From Gemmatimonadaceae bacterium (GTDB lineage: Bacteria > Gemmatimonadota > Gemmatimonadetes > Gemmatimonadales > Gemmatimonadaceae), in contig JALOPN010000033.1 of NCBI GenBank assembly GCA_025453875.1, forward strand, positions 1-35,729: a stretch of 35,729 bases of DNA, given 5' to 3'. Under the pieces are notes generated by a model that saw only the letters and a list, made by a program, of their open reading frames with translations, was not told the origin of the DNA and did no database searches. Shown in pieces: positions 25,014 to 34,896 of this stretch. The position numbers were made by a program, and so were the translations under genes. Positions within the stretch are counted from its first letter, which is position 1; every line of letters starts with the position of its first letter.

Positions 25014-25331
25014 TTAGCCGAGGACGATGTCCCGGATGCGGACTTCGGTGAACTTCTGCCGGTGCCCCTGCTTGCGGGCGTAGTTCTTCCGGCGCTTGAA
25101 CTTGAAGACGACGATCTTGTCGTCCTTGCCATGCTTGACGATCTCCGCCGTCACGCGCGCGCCGGCGAGCGTGGGCACGCCCGTGCGCACCGACGAACCG
25201 TCAGAGCCGAGCAGCACTTCGTTGAACTCCACCGTCGCGCCGGCGTCGCCGAGCAGCGAAGGAATGCGGAGCGTCTTGCCCGGCTCGGCACGGAACTGCT
25301 TGCCACCGGTGCGGATGATCGCGTAGCTCAT
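25014..25331 (-). CDS. rplU: 50S ribosomal protein L21
   Basis: Large-subunit protein that binds 23S rRNA and contacts L20. The 105-residue protein has [19 protein letters not shown] at the start. The L21 C-terminal signature [23 protein letters not shown] is complete. It is preceded by a TTGACA promoter and a structured leader. No Shine-Dalgarno sequence is visible directly before the ATG, which suggests leader-based translational control. Confidence 0.97.
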   Translation of the reverse strand: MSYAIIRTGGKQFRAEPGKTLRIPSLLGDAGATVEFNEVLLGSDGSSVRTGVPTLAGARVTAEIVKHGKDDKIVVFKFKRRKNYARKQGHRQKFTEVRIRDIVLG

Positions 25332-25347
25332 GATGTCAGACTGTCGT

Positions 25348-25396
25348 GAGGGGACACCCCCTCAGTTCGAGGGCCTCCCACCCACTGGGGGAGACC
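25348..25396 (-). promoter_or_regulatory. Structured rplU leader with competing hairpins
   Basis: An 8-bp stem (25372-25379 with 25389-25396, one T-G pair, 9-base loop) lies in the leader. Next to it GAGGG-complementary CCCTC (25359-25363) can pair either with GAGGG (25369-25373) or with GAGGGG (25348-25353), so the two folds exclude each other. The stem region sits 17-65 bases before the rplU start. It may be an L21 autoregulatory leader; no known Rfam model was tested. Confidence 0.45.
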
Positions 25397-25410
25397 ATAC
25401 CAAGCCCAGT

Positions 25411-25439
25411 AACGTATCCCGACCTGGGGAACGTGTCAA
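25411..25439 (-). promoter_or_regulatory. Sigma-70-type promoter for rplU-rpmA
   Basis: On the minus strand a perfect -35 TTGACA (25439-25434) is followed, after a 17-base spacer, by TACGTT (25416-25411) as a -10 matching the consensus ends. This predicts transcription from about 25404 and a leader of about 73 bases, separating rplU-rpmA expression from rng. Confidence 0.6.
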
Positions 25440-25484
25440 CCTGCGCCAAGCCAACGGGTTGGCGAGCCGACACCCCGTCCCCCG

Positions 25485-27032
25485 TCAGGCCAGCGCGTAC
25501 TGCTGCGTCACGTCCCGTTCCGCCCCCTTCACGACCAGCCGGTACTCGTCCGGCTTGAGGAGCGGATCGTCGCGCATCTCCACCGGGAAGCCCGCCGCCT
25601 TCTCGAGCCGCCGCAGCAGATCGCGCTCCTCCTCGAGCACGTGCAGCGCGATCTCGGGGTGCATGCGCAGCACCACCGCCTCGCGCCGCCCCTCCGCGCC
25701 CATGCGCTTCACCGCCCGCTCCAGCCGGCGCACGATCGTTTCCGGCGTGAAGACGCGGCCCGTGCCCGCACACGTCGGACACGCCTCCGTCATGCTCTGG
25801 TAGTGGCTCTGCCGGACGCGCTGGCGCGTCATCTCGATCAGGCCGAGCTCGCTCACCGCAAAGGCCTTCGTGCGCGCCCGGTCCCGGCCGAGATGCGTGC
25901 GCAGCTCCTGCAGCACCCGATCGCGGTTCGACTGCGTCTCCATGTCGATGAAGTCGCACACGATGATGCCGCCGATGTCCCGCAACCGCAGCTGCCGCGC
26001 GATCTCGCGCGCCGCCTCGCTGTTCGTGCGGAAGATCGTCTTCTCCGGGTCCTTCTTGCCCGTATAGCGCCCCGAGTTCACGTCCACCGACACGAGCGCT
26101 TCGGTCTGCTCGATGATCAGGTAGCCACCGCTCGGCAGGTCGCAGCGACGCTTGAACAGATCGCGGATCTCGGTCTCGATGTCCGACTTGTCGAACAGCG
26201 GGATCGACTCCTCGTACATCACGACCCGATCCACCAGCTCGGGCGCGATGCCCGTGAGATATTCGACGATCTCGTTATAGACCTGGCGCGAATCGACCGT
26301 GAGGCGGTCGACCTTGCTCGAGAACACATCGCGCACGAGGCCGCGCGTGACATTGGTCTCGCGATGAATCAGCGCCGGTGCGCGCAGGAACTGATTCTTC
26401 CGCTTGATGCGCTTCCACGCATTGATGAGCGAGTTGAGTTCGCGCTCGAACACTTCACGCGTGGCATCCTCGCTCACCGTCCGCACGATCACGCCGCCCG
26501 CGTCCGGCGGCAGCAGCTCGGTGAGCATGGCCCGCAGTCGCTGGCGCTCCGAGCGCTCGCCGATCTTGCGGCTCACGCCCACGCGACTGGCGAACGGCAT
26601 GTAGACGAGGAAGCGACCGGCGAGCGAGACCTGCGCCGTGACGCGCGGCCCCTTCGTGCTGATCGGCTCCTTGCTGACCTGCACGACGATCTCCTGGCCG
26701 CGCTTGAGCACGTCCTGGATGGGGGGCAGCTCGCGCCGCTCGCGACGACCGCCGCCACCGGGGGTCTCGTCGTCATCGTCATCATCGGGGTCGGCGTCGG
26801 CATCCGGAACGACGATGTCGGACGCGTGCAGAAACGCGGCCTTCTCCGTCCCGATGTTCACGAACGCCGCCTGAATGCCGGGCAGCACGGCCTCGACCTT
26901 TCCGAGATACACATCGCCGACCATGCGGCGAGCGTCCGGTCGGTCGACCAGCAGCTCAACGAGGAGGTCGTCCTCGATGATCGCGACGCGCGTTTCGCGC
27001 GGCGTCGCGTTGACCAGGATTTCGCGTTTCAT
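25485..27032 (-). CDS. rng: Ribonuclease G/E family endoribonuclease
   Basis: Endonuclease for rRNA maturation and mRNA decay. The 515-residue length fits RNase G rather than the long RNase E. The N-terminal S1 domain begins MKREILVNATPRETRVA and includes GDVYLGKVEAVLPGIQAAFVN. It is interrupted at about residues 77-100 by an acidic and Gly/Arg-rich insert (DADADPDDDDDDET). The catalytic region has VSVDVNSGRYTG and CDFIDM with the two metal-binding Asp. The zinc-link is CPTCAGTGRV. ATG 27032 matches the family N-terminus; the ORF track adds 21 codons. The order rng-rplU-rpmA is common in bacteria. Confidence 0.95.
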   Translation of the reverse strand: MKREILVNATPRETRVAIIEDDLLVELLVDRPDARRMVGDVYLGKVEAVLPGIQAAFVNIGTEKAAFLHASDIVVPDADADPDDDDDDETPGGGGRRERRELPPIQDVLKRGQEIVVQVSKEPISTKGPRVTAQVSLAGRFLVYMPFASRVGVSRKIGERSERQRLRAMLTELLPPDAGGVIVRTVSEDATREVFERELNSLINAWKRIKRKNQFLRAPALIHRETNVTRGLVRDVFSSKVDRLTVDSRQVYNEIVEYLTGIAPELVDRVVMYEESIPLFDKSDIETEIRDLFKRRCDLPSGGYLIIEQTEALVSVDVNSGRYTGKKDPEKTIFRTNSEAAREIARQLRLRDIGGIIVCDFIDMETQSNRDRVLQELRTHLGRDRARTKAFAVSELGLIEMTRQRVRQSHYQSMTEACPTCAGTGRVFTPETIVRRLERAVKRMGAEGRREAVVLRMHPEIALHVLEEERDLLRRLEKAAGFPVEMRDDPLLKPDEYRLVVKGAERDVTQQYALA

Positions 27033-27532
27033 CGCGTGTCCACATCGGCCGGCGGCGCGGCGACTCCGCACCACGCCGGACCCGACGTTGGGCAAAAGGG
27101 AGGGAATGACCCGGGGGCGCAGTGCGCGCCGCTTCCGAGGACAGCGTGGGCCGCTCTCGCCACGGCGCGCGATCGGTCACGTGCGCCACGACCAGCGTCG
27201 CGGCATGCCCATCGACGCCCTCGCGCGCATCCTGGCGGAGCACACGGGCGGAGACGGCACACCACGTCCGGGCGCGCCACACGGGCGCGCTCATCGGACG
27301 GGGACGGCTGGAAGCAGACGTGGAGACGTGCGATCGAATCAAGGGCACGAAACGCGCGGGCGGACGTTCGGCGCGGTCCCGAGGGCTCGCTGGCCACTCC
27401 GGAACACCCGACGAAACGACGACGACCCGTGAGTCGCACGGGCCATCGGGACCATGAATCGGCCCGGACCGTCACTGTGACAGCCCGGGCCAACCGGAGT
27501 AACCTACGGCATCCCCCGCCCCGCCGCCAGCG
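27033..27532. other. Gene-free stretch between rng and an acyl-CoA dehydrogenase
   Basis: About 500 bases where every ORF in the track is Arg/Pro/Ala-rich and resembles no family. It must contain the rng promoter and the 3' end of the dehydrogenase transcript. The only clear structure is the nested inverted repeat at 27461-27491. Confidence 0.5.
27461..27491 (-). terminator. Nested inverted repeat after the acyl-CoA dehydrogenase gene
   Basis: GGCCCGG (27461-27467) pairs with CCGGGCC (27485-27491), and inside it GTCAC and GTGAC flank a single T. A 31-base symmetrical hairpin with a 3-by-3 internal loop, 41 bases after the stop codon. There is no U-run; likely a transcript end or an operator-like palindrome. 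Confidence 0.5.
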
Positions 27533-28750
27533 TCAGCCGGCAAGCTCCTTCACGAGATGACGCGCGATCACGATGCGCTGGATCTCGCTTGTGCCTTCGC
27601 CGATCTCGCAGATCTTCGCGTCGCGCATGTAGCGCTCCACCGGATACTCCTTGGTGTAGCCGTAGCCCCCGTGAATCTGGATGGCCTTGATCGTGGCGCG
27701 CATGGCCAGCTCCGAGCAGAAGAGCTTCGCCATCGCGGCTTCCTTGCCGAACGGCAGCCCCTGCTGCGCCAACCACGCCGCGTGGTACACGAGGTGCCGA
27801 CCGGCCTCGATTTCCGTGGCCATGTCGGAGAGCTGGAACTGCACCCCCTGGAACGACACGATCGCCTGGCCGAACTGCTTGCGCACCGAGGCATACTTGA
27901 GCGCCTCGTCCAGCGCGCCCTGCGCAATGCCGATCGACAGGGCGGCGATGCCGATGCGCCCGGCATCGAGCGTCTTCATGAAGTTGATGAAGCCGAGCCC
28001 CTCGGTCCCGAGCAGGTTCTCGGCCGGCACCTCGACGTTCTCGAACAGCAGTTCGCGCGTATCCGACGCACGCCACCCGAGCTTGTCTTCCTTCTTGCCC
28101 GCGCGGAACCCCGCCATGGGCGTCAGCGCGTCGCTGTGGCCGATGCCCAAGGCACGGCACGTCTCGAGGTCGCACGTCTCCTTCGTGAGGATGAACGACG
28201 AGATACCCTTCGAGCCGGCGGTGGGGTCGGTCACCGCCGTGACGACGAACACTTCGCCCACGCCCGCGTGCGTGATGAAGCGCTTCGATCCGTTGAGGAC
28301 GTAGTAGCCGTCCTTCTTGACGGCGGTCGTGCGCGTGCCACCGGCGTCACTGCCCGCCGACTCTTCGGTGAGGCCGAATCCGCCCAACACCTGGCCGGAC
28401 GCGAGCATCGGCACGTACCGCTCCTGCTGCGCCTTCGTGCCGAAGTACACGATGGGCGACGTGCCGAGCGTCGTGTGCGCCGAGATGGTGATGCCGTGCG
28501 ACGCATCGATGCGCGACATCTCCTCGATCGCGATCATGTACGCGATCGTGTCGAAGCCGCTGCCGCCGTGTTCCTCACCCCACGGAATGCCGAGCAAGCC
28601 GAGCTCGCCCATGCGCTTGATGTTGTCCCAGGGGAATGACGCGTCAGCGTCGTGCTTGGCGGCGACGGGGGCGACGTGTTCCTGGGCGAACGCGCGCACC
28701 ATTTCGCGCACCGCGAGGTGCGACTCGGAGAAATAGAGAGAATCGTGCAT
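27533..28750 (-). CDS. Acyl-CoA dehydrogenase
   Basis: FAD-dependent alpha,beta-dehydrogenation of an acyl-CoA, passing electrons to ETF. The 405-residue protein has the N-terminal helical domain, FGLTEESAGSDAGG (FAD contacts), YVLNGSKRFITHAG, RKQFGQAIVSFQGVQFQLSDM, and IQIHGGYGYTKEYPVERYMRDAK. The catalytic Glu lies in IGEGTSEIQR. The best resemblance is to short-chain/butyryl-CoA type enzymes, but chain length cannot be read from motifs. ATG 28750 replaces the longer ORF-track start, which covers the intergenic region. It appears monocistronic, 80 bases from the amidohydrolase gene. Confidence 0.94.
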   Translation of the reverse strand: MHDSLYFSESHLAVREMVRAFAQEHVAPVAAKHDADASFPWDNIKRMGELGLLGIPWGEEHGGSGFDTIAYMIAIEEMSRIDASHGITISAHTTLGTSPIVYFGTKAQQERYVPMLASGQVLGGFGLTEESAGSDAGGTRTTAVKKDGYYVLNGSKRFITHAGVGEVFVVTAVTDPTAGSKGISSFILTKETCDLETCRALGIGHSDALTPMAGFRAGKKEDKLGWRASDTRELLFENVEVPAENLLGTEGLGFINFMKTLDAGRIGIAALSIGIAQGALDEALKYASVRKQFGQAIVSFQGVQFQLSDMATEIEAGRHLVYHAAWLAQQGLPFGKEAAMAKLFCSELAMRATIKAIQIHGGYGYTKEYPVERYMRDAKICEIGEGTSEIQRIVIARHLVKELAG

Positions 28751-28830
28751 GCGGACGAACCTAGCGGTGGGACCAGCCGCGCGCTGCAAGCCGGTGTGTG
28801 TCGTGACATCGCGCGCGCGCGGCGCAGCCG

Positions 28831-30594
28831 TCAGCGCGGCGGGTCTACCACGGCGTGCACGACCTGTCCCCCCACGATCGTGTAACGCACGCCCTCGCGC
28901 AGCCAATCGCGGCTTGGCCCGCCCTGGAACGGGTCCCGGGTGAGTACGGTCAGATCGGCCCAGCGACCGGTCGCGATGATGCCACCGGACCGCTCGTTGA
29001 AGGTGGCCCACGCGGCCCAGCTGCTATAGGCCCGCAGCGTCTCTTCGATTGTGAGGGCCTCCGCGGGCACCAGCGCGCGCGTGCTGCGCTCCGCCGTATC
29101 GCGACGCGTGGTGGCCGCCCAGAAGCCGTACCAGGGCGACACCCCCGACCCCGGGAAGTCGCTGCCGAAGGCGAGGCGCGCGCCGGCGCGACGCAGACTG
29201 CGCCACGCGTACGCGCCCAGCACCCGCGTCTCACCCAATCGCTCGGTGACCCACGGCGCATCCTCGACGGCGTGCGGCGGCTGCATGCCCGCCACGACCT
29301 GCAGTGCATTGAACCGCGGCACGTCGGTGGGCGCGAGCACCTGCGCGTGCTCGATGCGATGGCGCAGCGACCGCGTGGCCGAGGAGCGGCGCATCACCGC
29401 TTCGAGAAAGTCGAGGACTTCGCGATTGCCGGCGTCACCGATCGCATGAATCGACGCCTGAAAGCCGGCTCGCATGAGACCCGCCACGATCGCCGTGTCG
29501 AAACCGTAGCGATCACCGCTCACACCGCGGTAGCCTGCCGAGTCGGCATAGTCGGCCAACAAGCGCGCCCCCCGCACACCGAGGGAGCCATCGTAGTAGG
29601 CCTTCACGCTGCGCACGGTGAGGTACCGTGATGTGCTCGTGTCGGGACCACGTCCCATCCACGAGCGTGCCAGCGCCGTGTCGCGCGCGCTGAGCATCGC
29701 ATAGACCCGAATGGGCAGACGCGACTGCTCGGCGAGTTGCTGGTACGCCGCGAGATGCAGCGCGTCCACGCCGGCGTCGTGCACCATGGTGTAGCCGGCG
29801 CGCGCGAGTGAATCGAGCGCCAATCGCACGTTGCGCGCCGCGTCGTTCACCGAGAGCGCGGGCACCACGGCGTCGAGTCGCGCGACCGCACGATTGCGCA
29901 CGAGCCCCGTGGGTTGGCCATTCGCGAGTCGGGCAACGCCCGTTTCCGCGGAATCGAGTGGTGTGCTGTCGGTGGGCGCCACAATGCCGGCGAGCGCAAG
30001 CACGGTGTCGTTGGCCCAGCCCCCGAAGCCGTGCAGACTGCGCAGGTAGACGAGGTGTCGAGGGAAGGCGCGCGTGAGCGCCCCCGCAGCGGGAGGACGT
30101 CGCTCGAACAAGGCATCGTCCCACCCCTGCCCCAGAATCCACGTGCCCGGCGCGGCCGTATCCGCCACGGCGCGAACCCGCGCGATGGCCTCGTCCGCAC
30201 TGCGCACCCCGACGAGATCCACCTTGCCCAACGCCGCGCCGAACTCCCCCACGTGTCCGTGCGCGTCGTGCAGGCCGGGCACCACCGTCGCGCCCTCGAG
30301 ATTCAGCACGCGCGTGTTGGCACCGCGCCACGCCATCACCCCTTCGTCGCGGCCTACCCACATGATGCGATCGCCCTTGATCGCGATGGCGGTCGCGTCG
30401 GCGCGCCAGACGCCATCACGCACGGGCGCTCGACCGTTCGGCGTGCCGTCGGGTTCGGGGTCGGGCCACGCCAACGTGTAGACGCGACCGTTGTGCAGGA
30501 TCAGATCGGCGCTTTCGGGATCGCGTGTGTTGCAGCCGGCGCCGAGGAGGGTGCCGAGCAGCAGCGTGATGAGAGTCGTGAACGCAGCGCGCAT
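28831..30594 (-). CDS. YtcJ-like amidohydrolase lipoprotein
   Basis: Metal-dependent hydrolase of the amidohydrolase superfamily, YtcJ/LAF3-like group, predicted to act in the envelope. The signal is hydrophobic TLITLLLGTLL followed by lipobox GAGC. The catalytic barrel carries the first ligand pair in PGLHDAHGHVG, VKAYYDGSLG, IHAIGDAGNREVLD, HRIEHAQVL and FGSDFPG with the last Asp. The C-terminal composite beta domain has GRWADLTVLTRDPF. Substrate unknown; the family includes N-substituted amino acid and amide hydrolases. ATG 30594 was chosen over GTG 30633, which overlaps recQ. 587 residues. Confidence 0.88.
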   Translation of the reverse strand: MRAAFTTLITLLLGTLLGAGCNTRDPESADLILHNGRVYTLAWPDPEPDGTPNGRAPVRDGVWRADATAIAIKGDRIMWVGRDEGVMAWRGANTRVLNLEGATVVPGLHDAHGHVGEFGAALGKVDLVGVRSADEAIARVRAVADTAAPGTWILGQGWDDALFERRPPAAGALTRAFPRHLVYLRSLHGFGGWANDTVLALAGIVAPTDSTPLDSAETGVARLANGQPTGLVRNRAVARLDAVVPALSVNDAARNVRLALDSLARAGYTMVHDAGVDALHLAAYQQLAEQSRLPIRVYAMLSARDTALARSWMGRGPDTSTSRYLTVRSVKAYYDGSLGVRGARLLADYADSAGYRGVSGDRYGFDTAIVAGLMRAGFQASIHAIGDAGNREVLDFLEAVMRRSSATRSLRHRIEHAQVLAPTDVPRFNALQVVAGMQPPHAVEDAPWVTERLGETRVLGAYAWRSLRRAGARLAFGSDFPGSGVSPWYGFWAATTRRDTAERSTRALVPAEALTIEETLRAYSSWAAWATFNERSGGIIATGRWADLTVLTRDPFQGGPSRDWLREGVRYTIVGGQVVHAVVDPPR

Positions 30595-30619
30595 GCGAGC
30601 GGATCGCGAAAAGGGAAAC

Positions 30620-32374
30620 TCAGGCGCGCTCACGACGGCGCCTCACGGACGGGTCCTTCGCGGTGCCGAGGCAGCGGTCGCAGGCGCCACACGCAACGCG
30701 CGCGGCGGGGTCGCCGAAGTATCGGAGCACGAAGGCGCGACGGCAACCACGGGTCTGCGCGTAGCCCTGCATCGCATCAAGCCGCGCGATGTCAACGGCG
30801 CGTCGTTGCGTGAGCTGCTCCCAGTCGATGCCGAGGTGATTGTCCACGATGGCCTGCGCCTCGAGGCGGTACCCACCGCCGGCGCGCTCGATCGTCACGA
30901 ACTGCTCCGCCTGCAATCGCTCCAGCACCGGGCGGAGCTGCGCGCCGCCACCGAGCCCCGGCGGCAGGCCGTCGAGATTGACGAAGGCACCGTCCTGCAG
31001 CTGCGGGCCGACGGCCCGCCAGAGGGCACGAAGCACTTCGCGATCAAACGCGCGCTCCCCGTCGAGTTCGGCCGCGATGCGGGCGGGCGTGGCGCGCAAC
31101 GTCACGAACACCCGCTCTGGCGACGGCGCCTCGACCGTGAGCCGTCCCGCGCGGGCCAGCGTGCGGACGGCCGCGCCGACGTGTCGCGCATCGACCTGAC
31201 GGGCGAGCTGCGTGGTGAGCCGCTCGAGGTCGACCGGGGCGAGGCCGTCGGGGGTGACCTGCGCACGCAACGTTCGCCACACCCGTTCGACCGCCGTGCG
31301 ATCCGGGTGCGCGCCGTCGATGAAGTACTCGTGCGTGAAGCGGTCGGCGTAGTTGTGCAGCAGCACGCACACACTCGGTTTGCCGTCGCGACCGGCGCGC
31401 CCCGCCTCCTGGTAGTACGACTCGAGCGTCCCGGGCATGGCGTGGTGCACGACGAGTCGCACATCAGGCTTGTCGATGCCCATGCCGAAGGCACTCGTGG
31501 CCACGATCACGCGCGCGGTCCCGTGCATGAAGGCATCCTGCGCGCGTCGCCGATGCGACTCCTCGAGCCCGGCGTGATACCCCACCGCCGACAGTCGCGC
31601 CCGCACGAGCACCTTGGTGATGCGCTCGACGGCCTTGCGGGTGGGTGCGTAGACGATGCTCGGTCCGTCGTGCGTCTCGATGGCCGTGATGGCCGCGCGA
31701 TCCTTGTCAGCCTCGCGTCGTGTGGCCACGACGTGATACGTGAGATTGGTGCGATCGAAGCCCCCCACCACCACGGCGGGATCGCGCAGCTGCAGCTGGC
31801 GAATGATGTCATCGCGCACGTCGGGCGTCGCGGTCGCCGTGAGCGCGACGGTGTGCGGCGTGCCCAGCGCCTGGCGCGCCCGCGCGAGCCGACGATAGCT
31901 GGGGCGAAAATCGTGCCCCCACTCACTGATGCAATGCGCTTCGTCCACCGCGAGCATCGTGACGCCGATGGTGCGCAACTTCTCCAACATGGCGTCCGAT
32001 TCGAGCCGCTCCGGGGCGAGATACAGCAGGCGCAGCTCACCCCGTTGCGCACGCACCAGCCGATCGGACACGGCGCTCGCGCCCAGCGTGCTGTTGATGA
32101 ACGCCGCGGGGACACCACGCCGCTCGAGCGCGTCGACCTGGTCCTTCATCAACGAGATGAGCGGCGAGATCACCACGGTCAGCCCGCCGCGGGTGAGCGC
32201 GGGCACCTGAAAGCACAGCGACTTGCCACCGCCCGTGGGGAGCACGATGAGGGCGTCGTGCCCCGCGAGCACGGCCTCGATGGCCGGCACCTGCGGTGCG
32301 CGAAACTCGGGGTAGCCGAACCAGCGCGTGAGCGTGGCGCGGGCGTCGGCGAGGGTGGGCGTCGGGGCGAGCAT
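30620..32374 (-). CDS. recQ: ATP-dependent DNA helicase RecQ
   Basis: 3'-5' superfamily 2 helicase for recombination and fork repair. The 584-residue protein has motif 0 WFGYPEFRAPQ, Walker A PTGGGKS, DEAH box LAVDEAHCISEWGHDFRP, the TATATP motif, and motif VI QEAGRAGRDG. The RQC zinc-binding cysteines lie near the C-terminus (GCRRAF and VACGACDRC). The order of the zinc and winged-helix regions is shifted to the very end, and no HRDC domain is present. ATG 32374 has AGGA 8 bases upstream and is preferred to the earlier ORF-track start. Confidence 0.94.
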   Translation of the reverse strand: MLAPTPTLADARATLTRWFGYPEFRAPQVPAIEAVLAGHDALIVLPTGGGKSLCFQVPALTRGGLTVVISPLISLMKDQVDALERRGVPAAFINSTLGASAVSDRLVRAQRGELRLLYLAPERLESDAMLEKLRTIGVTMLAVDEAHCISEWGHDFRPSYRRLARARQALGTPHTVALTATATPDVRDDIIRQLQLRDPAVVVGGFDRTNLTYHVVATRREADKDRAAITAIETHDGPSIVYAPTRKAVERITKVLVRARLSAVGYHAGLEESHRRRAQDAFMHGTARVIVATSAFGMGIDKPDVRLVVHHAMPGTLESYYQEAGRAGRDGKPSVCVLLHNYADRFTHEYFIDGAHPDRTAVERVWRTLRAQVTPDGLAPVDLERLTTQLARQVDARHVGAAVRTLARAGRLTVEAPSPERVFVTLRATPARIAAELDGERAFDREVLRALWRAVGPQLQDGAFVNLDGLPPGLGGGAQLRPVLERLQAEQFVTIERAGGGYRLEAQAIVDNHLGIDWEQLTQRRAVDIARLDAMQGYAQTRGCRRAFVLRYFGDPAARVACGACDRCLGTAKDPSVRRRRERA

Positions 32375-32430
32375 ACGTCGCATCCTACACGCGGCGCGTC
32401 CGCTCGGCGACATCAAAATCCCGCACACGA

Positions 32431-32466
32431 CATCGGGGGCGCCCCCGCGTGAGGACGCCCCCGATG
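32431..32466 (-). terminator. Terminator after katG
   Basis: CATCGGGGGCG (32431-32441) and CGCCCCCGATG (32456-32466) give a perfect 11-bp stem with a 14-base loop, 33 bases after the katG stop. On the minus strand it is followed by TCGTGTGCGGGATTTTG. The left arm also forms a self-palindrome GGGGGCGCCCCC, an alternative fold. Confidence 0.7.
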
Positions 32467-32499
32467 GTCACCGCCGAACGACGCCCGCGCTCGTGCGGA

Positions 32500-34740
<2,241 letters not shown>

Positions 34741-34842
34741 TCACTCTCCTGAATCGTGGAGCATCACCAGCCGCGCGCCGTCATCGGGGTGCTGCGGCTG
34801 TCGAGGTGGATCAGAGGTGTGCGAAATGTGGGGACCCATGCC

Positions 34843-34890
34843 ATAGCCGGCAACGGGAGTATGGCTATACAAGCCATAGCCCATTACTAT
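34843..34890. promoter_or_regulatory. OxyR-type operator in the katG-oxyR intergenic region
   Basis: Four-base elements recur every 11 bases: ATAG (34843), CGGG (34854), CTAT (34865), ATAG (34876) and CTAT (34887), with exactly 7 bases between each pair. The last four positions follow the E. coli OxyR pattern ATAG-N7-CTAT-N7-ATAG-N7-CTAT, with only the first of those four (CGGG) off consensus. The final CTAT ends 6 bases before the oxyR start, which fits autorepression, and the site faces katG for activation. Confidence 0.82.
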
Positions 34891-34896
34891 GGCACG

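Noticed and set aside
27122-27457. Plus-strand ORF of 111 codons in the gap before rng
   Set aside because: Arg/Ser/Thr-rich, no ribosome site, no family resemblance; overlapping ORFs in other frames look equally random.
25641-27560. Plus-strand ORF of 639 codons antisense to rng
   Set aside because: Composition is that of a shadow frame; RNase G is complete on the other strand.
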